38,273 bases of DNA from Actinomycetales bacterium (GTDB lineage Bacteria > Actinomycetota > Actinomycetes > S36-B12 > UBA5976): contig JAGWXT010000019.1 in assembly GCA_018969715.1 (NCBI GenBank), positions 1 to 38,273 of the forward strand, written 5' to 3'. Of this stretch, positions 7,412 through 15,616 are shown in pieces; position 1 is the first letter of the stretch, and every line of letters starts with the position of its first letter. The position numbers were made by a program, and so were the translations under genes. Below the pieces are notes generated by a model. It ran no database searches, had not been told where the DNA came from, and saw only the letters and a list, made by a program, of their open reading frames with translations.

Positions 7412-8899
7412 ATGCGCACGATTGAGCACTGGATCGACAATGCCCTCGTCGGGTCGACATCCGGACGGACTGCGCCGGTGTACAACCCGGCCACCGGTCA
7501 ACAGCAGGCGCAGGTGGTCCTCGCCTCCGACGAGGAGGTGGACGCGGCCGTCGCGTCAGCTGCCCGGGCCGCCCGTGGCTGGCGGGAGACGTCGCTGTCG
7601 AAGCGCTCCGACATCCTGTTCACCTTCCGCCACCTCGTTGTCAGCAGGCGGGCCGAGTTGGCCGAGATCGTCACCAGTGAGCACGGGAAGGTCCCCAGCG
7701 ATGCGGCCGGCGAGATTGCCCGGGGGCTGGAGAATGTCGAGTTCGCCTGCGGGATCCCACAGCTGCTGAAGGGCTCCTTCACTGAGCAGGCCTCCACGGG
7801 CGTGGACGTGTACTCCATCCGGCAGCCCCTTGGCGTCGTCGCCGGCATCACGCCGTTCAACTTTCCCGCGATGGTGCCCATGTGGATGTTCGCCAACGCG
7901 ATCGCCTGCGGCAATGCCTTCATCCTCAAGCCAAGTGAGAAGGACCCATCCGCGAGCCTGTTCATCGCCGCCCTGCTCAAGGAGGCCGGCTTGCCGCCCG
8001 GCGTCTTCACCGTCCTCCAGGGTGACAAGGGAGCCGTGGATCGGCTGTTGTCCCACCCTGATGTCGCGGCGATCAGCTTCGTCGGTTCGACCCCGGTGGC
8101 GCGGTCGATCTACACCCACGGCACGGCCCACGGTAAGCGCGTTCAGGCACTCGGTGGCGCGAAGAACCACATGGTTGTCCTGCCGGACGCTGATATCGAC
8201 ATGGCTGCCGACGCCGCCGTGAGTGCCGCCTACGGCTCCGCTGGTGAGCGATGCATGGCGGTGAGTGTGGTCGTGGCCGTCGGCGGGGTCGCCGATCCGC
8301 TCGTGGATGCGATTGCCAAGCGACTGCCGATGATCGAGGTCGGCCCCGGCAGCCAGCCCTCGGCGGAGATGGGGCCGCTGATCACCGGGGAGCACCGCGA
8401 CAAGGTGGCCGGCTACCTCGCCGACGCACCAGCGGAGGGAGCCACCGTGGTCGTCGACGGTCGCACAGCACAACTGCCAGCCGAGGGGTTCTTCCTGGGG
8501 GTCTCGCTGATCGACAATGTGCGGCCAGGGATGCGCTGCTACGACGAGGAGATCTTCGGGCCGGTCCTGTCGATCGTGCGCGTGGACACCTACGACGAGG
8601 CGGTGGCGCTGGTCAACACCCACCAGTTCGGCAATGGCACCGCCATCTTCACTCGGGACGGCGGGGCTGCGCGGTCCTTCCAGTTCGACATCAACGTCGG
8701 GATGGTGGGGGTGAACGTTCCTATCCCGGTGCCGGTTGCCTATTACAGCTTCGGCGGCTGGAAGGCATCCCTGTTCGGCGACAGCAACATGTACGGCCCG
8801 GCCGGGATCGACTTCTACACCCGGACCAAGACCGTCACCGCCCGCTGGCCCGACCCGGCCACCTCCCAAGTGGACCTGGGCTTCCCCCGCACCCGCTGA
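7412..8899 (+). CDS. mmsA: CoA-acylating (methyl)malonate-semialdehyde dehydrogenase
   Basis: The start is ATG 7412, five bases after GAGGAG; GTG 7406 is in frame but lies in that site. The 495 residues carry ALDH motifs: PFNFPAMVPMWMF (148-160, an MmsA hallmark), ILKPSE, FVGSTPVA, catalytic Cys281 in GSAGERCM, and EEIFGPVLS. MmsA/IolA enzymes convert malonate or methylmalonate semialdehyde with NAD and CoA to acetyl- or propionyl-CoA in the cytoplasm. Beside a beta-ureidopropionase this would close a route from beta-alanine or beta-aminoisobutyrate, although the needed transaminase is not in the window. Valine or inositol catabolism is the alternative. Confidence 0.88.
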   Translation: MRTIEHWIDNALVGSTSGRTAPVYNPATGQQQAQVVLASDEEVDAAVASAARAARGWRETSLSKRSDILFTFRHLVVSRRAELAEIVTSEHGKVPSDAAGEIARGLENVEFACGIPQLLKGSFTEQASTGVDVYSIRQPLGVVAGITPFNFPAMVPMWMFANAIACGNAFILKPSEKDPSASLFIAALLKEAGLPPGVFTVLQGDKGAVDRLLSHPDVAAISFVGSTPVARSIYTHGTAHGKRVQALGGAKNHMVVLPDADIDMAADAAVSAAYGSAGERCMAVSVVVAVGGVADPLVDAIAKRLPMIEVGPGSQPSAEMGPLITGEHRDKVAGYLADAPAEGATVVVDGRTAQLPAEGFFLGVSLIDNVRPGMRCYDEEIFGPVLSIVRVDTYDEAVALVNTHQFGNGTAIFTRDGGAARSFQFDINVGMVGVNVPIPVPVAYYSFGGWKASLFGDSNMYGPAGIDFYTRTKTVTARWPDPATSQVDLGFPRTR

Positions 8900-9039
8900 C
8901 CGGACGGCCGTCGCCGGCGGAACGCCGCGTGCCCTGCACTTGACACATCGGCCAGAATCGACCCAACGGCAGATGCCGGCCGCCGCGGGACCCGACCGAC
9001 CCAGCAAGAGAGCAACTGACCCAGCCGAAGAGTAGAGGT

Positions 9040-10065
9040 GTGACCGTGCAGATCGGTGTCGTCCTTCAGTGCACCCCCCCCGCAGCCCGGGTGATCGACC
9101 TGGCCCGCCGGGCGGAGGCCTACGGCTTCAGCCACGTCTGGACCTTCGACTCCCACATTCTGTGGGAGGAGCCTTACGTCATCTACAGCCAGATCCTGGC
9201 TGAGACCCGCAAGATCGTCGTGGGCCCGATGGTGACCAATCCCGCCACCCGGGACATCACGGTTACCGCATCCGTGTTCGCAACCCTCAATGAGATGTAC
9301 GGCAACCGTACGGTCATCGGGATCGGGCGAGGGGACTCCGCTGTGCGGGTCACCAATGGCAAGCCGGTGTCGGTCGCGGAGCTGCGTCAGGCGGTCGTCG
9401 ACATCAAGGGACTGGCCAATGGGGAGGCCATCGAGTATCGCGGGAATCACCTGCGGCTGCCCTGGGCGGGAGCCAGTCGTGCGGAGGTCTGGGTTGCCGC
9501 GTACGGGCCGAAGGTGCTCGCGGTCACCGGCGAGGTCGGCGACGGCTTCATCCTGCAGCTTGCCGATCCGGCGATCGCCGAGTGGACGATTGCAGCGGTC
9601 AAGCGCGCGGCCGCGGACGCTGGCCGGGACCCGGAGTCACTGGCGATCTGTGTTGCCGCCCCCGCCTACGTGACCGACGATGTCGAACATGCCCGCGACC
9701 AGTTGCGATGGTTCGGCGGCATGGTCGGAAATCACGTCGCCGACATCGTCGAGCGTTACGGGGAGGGCGGTGGTGGTGTGCCGTCCGCACTGACCGACTA
9801 CATCCGCGGGCGCCAGGGATACGACTACAACGAGCATGGCCGCGCGGGCAACACCCATACCGACTTCGTCCCGGATGCGATCATCGACCGCTTCTGCATC
9901 ATCGGCCCGATTGCCGAGCATGTCCGCCGACTGGAGGAACTGCGGGCCCTTGGGGTCACGCAGTTCGCCCTGTATCTCCAGCACGATGACAAGGACCGCA
10001 CGCTCGCGGCCTACGGGGAGAAGATCATCCCGGCGCTGGCCGAGACGGTGCTGGCCACGCAGTGA
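9040..10065 (+). CDS. LLM-class flavin/F420-dependent oxidoreductase, TIGR03842-like
   Basis: The 341-residue protein has the luciferase-like monooxygenase fold: IGVVLQ at the N-terminus, ARRAEAYGFSHVWTFDSHI near 22-41, VGPMVTNPATRD, IGIGRGDSAVR, and WVAAYGPKVLAVTGEVGDGFI in the middle. The Asn-Pro-Ala-Thr-Arg segment and the overall pattern match the predicted F420-dependent family TIGR03842, which I recall beside dihydropyrimidinase and beta-ureidopropionase genes in other actinobacteria. The reaction is unknown. GTG 9040 (AGAGG just upstream) is used; GTG 9046 is an alternative. The stop overlaps a GTG that opens a 33-codon frame reaching the ABC permease. Confidence 0.85.
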   Translation: MTVQIGVVLQCTPPAARVIDLARRAEAYGFSHVWTFDSHILWEEPYVIYSQILAETRKIVVGPMVTNPATRDITVTASVFATLNEMYGNRTVIGIGRGDSAVRVTNGKPVSVAELRQAVVDIKGLANGEAIEYRGNHLRLPWAGASRAEVWVAAYGPKVLAVTGEVGDGFILQLADPAIAEWTIAAVKRAAADAGRDPESLAICVAAPAYVTDDVEHARDQLRWFGGMVGNHVADIVERYGEGGGGVPSALTDYIRGRQGYDYNEHGRAGNTHTDFVPDAIIDRFCIIGPIAEHVRRLEELRALGVTQFALYLQHDDKDRTLAAYGEKIIPALAETVLATQ

Positions 10066-10163
10066 CCGGCCGGCGCGTCGTCGCCCCGCACCCCGGGGCG
10101 TTACGGAAGGATGACGCGAACGACCCACGCTGGCAACCTCGGCAGGAGACACTCCACCCATGA
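10062..10163 (+). other. candidate 33-codon coupling ORF between the LLM gene and ABC permease
   Basis: GTG 10062 overlaps the LLM stop (GTGA). The frame stays open for 33 codons and ends at TGA 10161-10163, overlapping the permease ATG at 10160 (ATGA), so it exactly spans the 94-base gap. The peptide is basic and proline-rich with no recognised domain. It may serve ribosome transfer only. Confidence 0.3.
10082..10100 (+). terminator. candidate GC hairpin between the LLM gene and the ABC operon
   Basis: CGCCCCG (10082-10088) pairs with CGGGGCG (10094-10100) around a 5-nt loop, followed by TTACGG with no U-tract. It could attenuate read-through or mark an mRNA boundary before the importer genes. 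Confidence 0.35.
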
Positions 10164-11053
10164 CCTCGGCGCTGCCCCCGGGGCGCCGCCGGTCATTGCG
10201 TGCACTGCGCACCACTGCGGTGTCGGCGATGTGGGCGCTGGCCGGGGTTGGCCTCGTTGTCCTGATGTGGGAGGCCGTCAAGGTGATCGGCCTGCTCATC
10301 CCGCTTCCCCTCAACACCGATGACCTGGCGATGCCGCACGTCTGGACGATGATCGCCGGGGCCGCCCAGCCCGAGGTGCGCGGATCAACCACGACTGTCG
10401 CGGAAGCCGTGCTCGCGGCGAGCCTCTACTCGCTCAGCCTCGCCCTCGGCGGGTTTGTCATCGGGGTCACCGTGGGGCTGCTCCTGGCCGTCATCATGCA
10501 GCGCTTCAGCTTCGCCGAGCGAGGACTGCTGCCCTTTGTCATCGCCTCGCAGACGGTGCCGCTGATCGCCCTCGCGCCGCTGATCGTGGGCATCGGCAAC
10601 CGCATCTCGATCGGGCCACTGCAGTGGAACACCACCGCATCGGTGATGTTCATCGCGGCCTACCTCGCATTCTTTCCCTTGTCTGTGGGAGCGCTGCGTG
10701 GACTGCAGGCGCCGACAGCAACGCACATCGAGCTGATGCGCTCCTATGCCGCAACACCCGGGCAAACCCTGCGGGCCCTGCGGTTCCCGGCATCGGTGCC
10801 CTATCTGGTAACCGCACTGAAGGTGTCCGCGGCTGCCTCCGTCGTCGGCACCCTCGTGGCCGAGATCTCGATCGGACGCCGCGGTGGTATCGGTCGGCTC
10901 GTCCTGGAGTACGCACGTGAGATGACGGCCTCACCGGCGAAGGTGTACGTGGCGGTCGCGGGCGCGATTGCGGTCGGCCTGCTCGCCGCCGCACTGGTCA
11001 CGCTGATCGATGTTGCGCTGACACGCAACCTTCCGAAGGAGCTGGCGGCATGA
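10160..11053 (+). CDS. NitT/TauT-type ABC transporter permease
   Basis: The 297-residue protein has about six membrane helices and the BPD_transp_1 coupling segment around LMRSYAATPGQTLRALRFPASVPYL. It matches SsuC/ThiX-type permeases of importers for small nitrogen or sulfur compounds. ATG 10160 follows CAGGAG at about 10 bases. Its last codons overlap the ATPase start (ATGA at 11050). Together with the second permease at 11890 it would form a heterodimeric membrane channel. Confidence 0.87.
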   Translation: MTSALPPGRRRSLRALRTTAVSAMWALAGVGLVVLMWEAVKVIGLLIPLPLNTDDLAMPHVWTMIAGAAQPEVRGSTTTVAEAVLAASLYSLSLALGGFVIGVTVGLLLAVIMQRFSFAERGLLPFVIASQTVPLIALAPLIVGIGNRISIGPLQWNTTASVMFIAAYLAFFPLSVGALRGLQAPTATHIELMRSYAATPGQTLRALRFPASVPYLVTALKVSAAASVVGTLVAEISIGRRGGIGRLVLEYAREMTASPAKVYVAVAGAIAVGLLAAALVTLIDVALTRNLPKELAA

Positions 11054-11889
11054 GTGACACCCCTGTGGATTCGGCGCCCGCCCCGGCAACCCCCGCGGTG
11101 GAACTGAACGGTGTCTGGAAGATCTTCAATGAGGGCCTGCCCACTGAGGTCATTGCCCTGCAGGATGTCAGCGTCGATGTCGGCTACGGCGAGTTCATCG
11201 CCCTCATCGGCCCCTCCGGGTGCGGTAAGAGCACCCTGCTGCGCGTGATCGCCGACCTCACCCACCCCACGCGCGGGGAGGCGACGGTGGCGGGGTTGAG
11301 CGCGGCCGCCGCACGGGAGCAGCAGCGCTACGGCATGGCCTTCCAGCAGGCAGCGCTGTTCGACTGGCGCACCGTGCGGCGCAATGTCGAGCTGCCGCTG
11401 GAACTGCAGGGGGTTCCGCGGGCCGCACGCGCCCGGCGTGCGATGGAGCTGCTCACGATGGTGGGGCTGGCCGACTTCGCCAACCATCGACCATGGGAGC
11501 TGTCAGGTGGCATGCAGCAGCGGGTTGCGATCGCCCGGGCCCTTGCCGTCGACCCGCCCCTGCTGCTCATGGATGAGCCATTCGGCGCACTGGATGAGAT
11601 GACGCGGGAGCGGATGCAGAATGAGTTGCTCCGGATCCGGGGGGAGACGGGCAAGAGCGTGGTCTTCGTCACCCACTCGATCCCCGAGGCGGTGTACCTC
11701 GCTGACCGAGTCGTCGTCATGTCCGCGCGCCCGGGTCGGATCACCGCCGTCATCCCCGTGGACCTTCCCGAGCGCGGCGAGCAGACACGGGAGGATGAGC
11801 GCTTCTTCGTCGCCGTCACCCGCGTTCGGGAGGCGCTGCGAAGTGGCGAGCCCACCGAGGTCGGGCGTTCTCGGGTCGGCGAGGTCTAG
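11050..11889 (+). CDS. NitT/TauT-type ABC transporter ATP-binding protein
   Basis: The 279-residue ATPase has Walker A GPSGCGKST, a Q-loop in GMAFQQAALFDWRTV, the signature LSGGMQQRVAIARAL, Walker B LLLMDEPFGALDE and the H-loop in VFVTHSIPEAVYLADRV. This is the SsuB/TauB/ThiZ subfamily that energises import at the membrane. It overlaps the upstream permease by 4 bases, and its TAG is directly followed by the second permease ATG. Confidence 0.92.
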   Translation: MSDTPVDSAPAPATPAVELNGVWKIFNEGLPTEVIALQDVSVDVGYGEFIALIGPSGCGKSTLLRVIADLTHPTRGEATVAGLSAAAAREQQRYGMAFQQAALFDWRTVRRNVELPLELQGVPRAARARRAMELLTMVGLADFANHRPWELSGGMQQRVAIARALAVDPPLLLMDEPFGALDEMTRERMQNELLRIRGETGKSVVFVTHSIPEAVYLADRVVVMSARPGRITAVIPVDLPERGEQTREDERFFVAVTRVREALRSGEPTEVGRSRVGEV

Positions 11890-12660
11890 ATGAGCCCGCG
11901 CCTCTCACTCATCTGGCCGCCGATCCTCGTGGGCTGTGCCGCCCTCGCCATCTGGCAGGGCGTCGTCGTCGGCTTCGGCATCAAGCCGTTCCTGCTGCCG
12001 GCGCCGTCCCTCATCGCAACGAATGTCGTCGACAACGCTGGCGTGATCCGCGAGGCCGCCGTCTATACCGCGACCACAGCACTGCTCGGCCTGCTGATCG
12101 GGATCATCGCGGCGATCCTCGCTGGCCTGCTGGCCAGTCGCTTCATCGTGGTGAAGCGCCTCGTCACACCGCTGGCCGCGGGGCTGGCCGCCGTGCCGAT
12201 CATCGCGCTGACGCCGATCTTCAACAACATGTTCGACATCACCAGCCGGACGCCCCGGGTGCTGGTGACGGCGATCATCGTCTTCTTCCCCGTCTTCGAA
12301 AACGTCACCCGTGGCCTGACGCAGGTGCCGACGGCCCAGTTGGAGTTGATGCGCTCCCTCAATGCGGCGCCGGCGACGATCGCTCGGCTGGTCCGCATCC
12401 CCAACGCCCTGTCGTTCTTCCTCACCGGATTGAAGGTGGCGGCCCCGTTGGCGGTCATCGCTGCCCTCGTCGCGGAGTACTTCGGCGGTCCACAGCAGGG
12501 CCTCGGGGCTCGGATTGCTTCCTCCGCGGCCAATACCGCTTACGGCAGGGCGTGGGCCTATGTCGTCGCGGCCATCATCGTCGGACTGTTCTTCTACCTG
12601 ATGGTCCTCCTGCTGGAGCGGCTGGCGCGCCCGTGGACTGGGCGGGCGCGTGCGACCTGA
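11890..12660 (+). CDS. NitT/TauT-type ABC transporter permease (second)
   Basis: This 256-residue membrane protein has about six helices and the coupling segment ELMRSLNAAPATIARLVRIPNAL, as in SsuC/ThiX permeases. It differs from the permease at 10160, pointing to a heterodimeric channel. It starts immediately after the ATPase stop (TAGATG), so the two are surely co-translated. Confidence 0.87.
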   Translation: MSPRLSLIWPPILVGCAALAIWQGVVVGFGIKPFLLPAPSLIATNVVDNAGVIREAAVYTATTALLGLLIGIIAAILAGLLASRFIVVKRLVTPLAAGLAAVPIIALTPIFNNMFDITSRTPRVLVTAIIVFFPVFENVTRGLTQVPTAQLELMRSLNAAPATIARLVRIPNALSFFLTGLKVAAPLAVIAALVAEYFGGPQQGLGARIASSAANTAYGRAWAYVVAAIIVGLFFYLMVLLLERLARPWTGRARAT

Positions 12661-12670
12661 GCCGCTGACT

Positions 12671-12708
12671 CAACCGAACCGACCCAACCGAACCGACCCA
12701 ACCCAACC
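12671..12708 (+). repeat. 14-bp tandem repeat in the leader of the solute-binding protein gene
   Basis: CAACCGAACCGACC occurs twice in tandem (12671-12684 and 12685-12698), followed by the shorter CAACCCAACC. The tract is C/A-rich and lies directly upstream of the purine-rich ribosome-binding site. The period of 14 is not a multiple of three, consistent with non-coding DNA. Confidence 0.85.
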
Positions 12709-12732
12709 AAGAAGAGAGAGGAAGGAACAGCA

Positions 12733-13929
12733 ATGCGCTCCCTTGCAACGCGGCGGATGACCGGCCTGATCGGGCTGGCAGCCGTCGCTGCCATCGCACT
12801 GAGTGCCTGCGGTGGCGGTACCACAACCGAAACCGCTGAGACCACTGAGCCCGCGGTTGAGGAGACCTCGGCGGCAGTCGTCGAGGAGGAATGCGTCACC
12901 CCAACCCCGGTCAGCCTGCAGCTTCAGTGGTTCGCCCAGGCGCAGTTCGCCGGCTACTACGCGGCCAAGGACCTCGGATTCTACGAGCAGCAGTGTCTGG
13001 ACGTGACGATCCTCGAAGGTGGGGTCGACATCGTGCCCCAGACGCAGCTGGCACAGGGTAATGCCGACTTCGCCATCTCCTGGGTGCCGAAGGCACTCGC
13101 CTCGCGTGAGCAGGGGGCGAACATCGTCAACGTCGCCCAGGTGTTCCAGAAGTCCGGCACGCTGCAGGTTGCGTGGGCGGACTCCGGCATCACCACCCCT
13201 GCCGACTTCAAGGGCAAGAAGGTCGGAAACTGGGGCTTCGGCAACGAGTTCGAGGTCTTCGCAGCGATCACCGGTGCTGGTCTGGATCCGGCGAAGGACG
13301 TCACCAACGTCCAGCAGGGCTTCGACATGCTCGGGCTGCTGAACCGGGAGATCGATGCCGCCGAGGCGATGACGTACAACGAGTACGCGCAGTTGCTCGA
13401 GGCGATCAACCCCGACACCGGCGAGCTGTACCAGCCGGAGGACTTCAACGTGATCTCCTACGAGGAGGTTGGCGTGGGGATGCTGCAGGATGCCATCTGG
13501 GCATCGGAGGAGCGCCTTGCGGACCCGGCCTACCAGGACATCACGCAGCGCTTCCTTACTGCCTCCTTCCAGGGCTGGATCCACTGCCGGGACAATGCGG
13601 AGGAGTGCGCTGACATCGTCACCGCGAACGGCTCCAAGCTCGGCAAGAGCCACCAGTTGTGGATGATGAACGAGGTGAACAAGCTCATCTGGCCGTCACC
13701 GAATGGAATCGGTGTGATGGACCCGGTCAAGTGGACGCAGACCGTTGAGATCTCGCTGGGGACCAAGAACCTCGAGGGCGCGACGGTGCTCACCGCCGAA
13801 CCGGCGGAAGGCAGCTACACAACCCAGTACGCGGAGGTCGCGAATTCGATCCTCGTCGGTGAGGGCTTTGACGTCACCGGTGAGGGCTACACGGCGATCG
13901 AGGTCGTCCTGAACGAGGGCGGCAACTAA
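12733..13929 (+). CDS. NMT1/THI5-like substrate-binding lipoprotein of the ABC importer
   Basis: AGGAAGGA lies 6 bases before ATG 12733. The signal ends LSAC with lipidated Cys26, followed by an acidic Thr/Glu linker. The mature domain begins SLQLQWFAQAQFAGYYAAKDLGFYEQQ, the hallmark of THI5/NMT1 proteins such as ThiY, which bind pyrimidines. GVDIVPQTQLAQGNADFAISW and GNWGFGNEFE follow. It would capture the ligand outside the cell for the permeases at 10160 and 11890. A pyrimidine-like ligand fits the beta-ureidopropionase and MmsA upstream, but FAMP, riboflavin or another heterocycle is possible. Confidence 0.87.
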   Translation: MRSLATRRMTGLIGLAAVAAIALSACGGGTTTETAETTEPAVEETSAAVVEEECVTPTPVSLQLQWFAQAQFAGYYAAKDLGFYEQQCLDVTILEGGVDIVPQTQLAQGNADFAISWVPKALASREQGANIVNVAQVFQKSGTLQVAWADSGITTPADFKGKKVGNWGFGNEFEVFAAITGAGLDPAKDVTNVQQGFDMLGLLNREIDAAEAMTYNEYAQLLEAINPDTGELYQPEDFNVISYEEVGVGMLQDAIWASEERLADPAYQDITQRFLTASFQGWIHCRDNAEECADIVTANGSKLGKSHQLWMMNEVNKLIWPSPNGIGVMDPVKWTQTVEISLGTKNLEGATVLTAEPAEGSYTTQYAEVANSILVGEGFDVTGEGYTAIEVVLNEGGN

Positions 13930-13934
13930 CACCT

Positions 13935-13977
13935 GCCTCGGTGGGGGGCTCGGCGCGGCCGGGCTCCCCACCGGGGT
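13935..13977 (+). terminator. strong GC stem-loop after the ABC importer operon
   Basis: CGGTGGGG (13939-13946) pairs with CCCCACCG (13966-13973). The stem extends inward with further GC and GU pairs to a short loop and outward by a few pairs, starting 6 bases after the stop codon. There is no U-tract, as is usual for GC-rich actinobacterial terminators. It is the clearest candidate transcription end in the window. The remaining bases to 14176 show no recognisable gene. Confidence 0.6.
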
Positions 13978-14176
13978 TGCCGTGGCTGGCGATGCAGGAT
14001 GATGTGGGGGTCGATTCTCGGGGCTGGGCACTGTGGCGATCTTCGAGGAGTATCAGGACGTTGTGGGAACTTTCATGGAGTGCGTGCGAGCCGACAGAGA
14101 GACTCATCTCGGTGAGAGTGGGGCACCGCAGCGACGACAGCTCATGATGGAGCATCGGCTCGACATGGTCGTTCGG

Positions 14177-15400
14177 CTAACGCAGCAGGCTAAGGGCGGC
14201 AGTCAAACCCGGCTGGTCATCCACTAGGCGGCGCACCCGCGCATGGGCACGTGAGCGCATCGCCTCGCCGGCCGCTGCGCTCATCAGTGTCGAGTGGATG
14301 AAACCCGCCGCCTCCTCTGGGCTGGACCACACCAAGCACTCCTGCCCCGCGCTGAAGATCGAACGGATTTCGGCGCAGTCCTGAGAGACGAGAACGCACC
14401 CGGCAACCACGGAATCAAAATTGCGACCAACCACGTGATAGCGGCTGATCGTCGGATCGTCCTTGAGATACCGGATGTAGTTTTCCCGGATTGTGTTGGA
14501 GACCAGCGAGAATCGACAGGATCGCAGGGCCGCGAGGTACTCGGCCCAGGACGCAATCCCCTCATTTGTCCTGACCGCGATACCCAGTTCGCGAGCGCGC
14601 AAGAGAAAGCGTCGAGTCTGATCCTCCCCGTCTGGATGACGCAGCAGCGGGACGAACGCGTCAAAGGGGCGCTCCCGCCACTCACCAGGCAGGGACAACG
14701 CAGCGATGTCCTCGGGGACGAGTACTGCCTCGGGTGCCGGCCCGAAGGAGGCTGCCGCTACACCCATCGCTCGCACTGTGGCGCTTGTTGACCCGAGGGC
14801 GAGGATTGCTGTGTCGCTCCCACCCGTCAGTGACGTCGCGGCAGCGAACTGTTCATCCACCGCATCCCACCAGACAATCAAGGTGCGGACGCCATTAAGT
14901 CGAAAACGCTTCCACAGTCGCCACACTCGCACCAGACCAGCAGGTGAGACACCAGTGAAAAGTCCGGGGTGCGTGAACACCACCAGTTGCGGATCCCAAC
15001 GATCAAGCCAGTGTCCCACCTGCCTGGGGGATGCAATCGCCATCTCGGGTAAACGTGGATGCCGCCACCGGATGTCTGCTCCCAGTCGCTGAATGTTCTC
15101 GGCGAGGCGCAGCTCCTGACTCGCATATGCCCCTGTAACGGGCCGCCCCTCAAAGAGAGCGCCATGCACGGCACTACTCGTCACGAGTAAGCCCAGTGGC
15201 TCGAGGCGCGAGCTGACCATTCGGCGATGTTGTCCTTCGGGCAGCGAATCAAAGCCCTGCCTCAGTTGGCGCTCACGGAGCCATCGCCATGTGAGGTGCT
15301 GCCACCAATAGGGATAGTGTGGGTAGAAATTTGGGCTGAAGAAGCGGAATGCACGGTGGCGTAGGCGCAGGAAACTCAGGCGCAGATCACGCTTTTCCAC
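14177..15400 (-). CDS. glycosyltransferase-like protein, CgeB/GT-B type
   Basis: This 407-residue protein has no signal peptide. Its C-terminal third (RENYIRYLKDDPT, RNFDSVVAGCVLVSQDC, FSAGQECLVWSSPEEAAGF) resembles the C-terminal domain of CgeB-like glycosyltransferases (Glyco_trans_1_2 type). The N-terminal half is basic and aromatic and not diagnostic. The role is probably sugar transfer to a surface polymer (inference). Codon use is visibly less GC-rich than its neighbours, and it lies between two catabolic operons, suggesting an acquired accessory gene. The GTG start sits 6 bases after a TAGGCT hexamer, so it may be leaderless. Confidence 0.6.
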   Translation of the reverse strand: MEKRDLRLSFLRLRHRAFRFFSPNFYPHYPYWWQHLTWRWLRERQLRQGFDSLPEGQHRRMVSSRLEPLGLLVTSSAVHGALFEGRPVTGAYASQELRLAENIQRLGADIRWRHPRLPEMAIASPRQVGHWLDRWDPQLVVFTHPGLFTGVSPAGLVRVWRLWKRFRLNGVRTLIVWWDAVDEQFAAATSLTGGSDTAILALGSTSATVRAMGVAAASFGPAPEAVLVPEDIAALSLPGEWRERPFDAFVPLLRHPDGEDQTRRFLLRARELGIAVRTNEGIASWAEYLAALRSCRFSLVSNTIRENYIRYLKDDPTISRYHVVGRNFDSVVAGCVLVSQDCAEIRSIFSAGQECLVWSSPEEAAGFIHSTLMSAAAGEAMRSRAHARVRRLVDDQPGLTAALSLLR

Positions 15401-15406
15401 TTCCTT

Positions 15407-15412
15407 AGCCTA
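15407..15412 (-). promoter_or_regulatory. candidate -10 hexamer (TAGGCT) for the glycosyltransferase-like gene
   Basis: On the minus strand TAGGCT is followed by AAGGAA and then the GTG start at 15400. The 6-base spacing fits leaderless transcription, although AAGGAA could also be a very close ribosome-binding site. I see no good -35. Confidence 0.4.
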
Positions 15413-15441
15413 GGCTCACTGGGAGGTGCCGGTGATGCAAC

Positions 15442-15462
15442 GCTCCGACATGGAAACGGAGC
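15442..15462. other. hairpin in the 216-bp gap between the glycosyltransferase and epimerase genes
   Basis: GCTCCG (15442-15447) pairs with CGGAGC (15457-15462) around a 9-nt loop. Otherwise the gap (15401-15616) holds only the candidate -10 at its left edge. It is less GC-rich than the surroundings and shows no convincing gene. Confidence 0.35.
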
Positions 15463-15616
15463 AAGATAGGTAGTGAAGTGCGCGCATTGAGCCAGCCATT
15501 CGAGAGCGGTGAGAAGTTTCCCATTTCCCGCGCTGGCACTTACTGCTGCGAATGATGAGTTCATTCAGCAACCGCGTCGACGCGTAGCAAGAGATGGCAC
15601 GGGCCCTGCCTCCGCG

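Noticed and set aside
8940-8968. Perfect TTGACA in the gap before the LLM gene
   Set aside because: No acceptable -10 at 16-18 bases; the nearest, CAGAAT, is only 7 bases away.
10111-10323. 70-codon plus-strand frame overlapping the ABC permease start
   Set aside because: Out of frame with the conserved permease and without recognisable sequence, although GGAAGG precedes its ATG.
14033-14227. 64-codon plus-strand frame (GTG, AIFEEYQDVVG) between the ABC operon and the glycosyltransferase
   Set aside because: Amino acid content is fairly protein-like, but there is no ribosome-binding site or promoter and it overlaps the convergent gene. I cannot support it as a gene.
15376-15564. 62-codon minus-strand frame in the gap before the glycosyltransferase-like gene
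   Set aside because: Overlaps the start of the real gene in another frame and has no start signals or recognisable motif.
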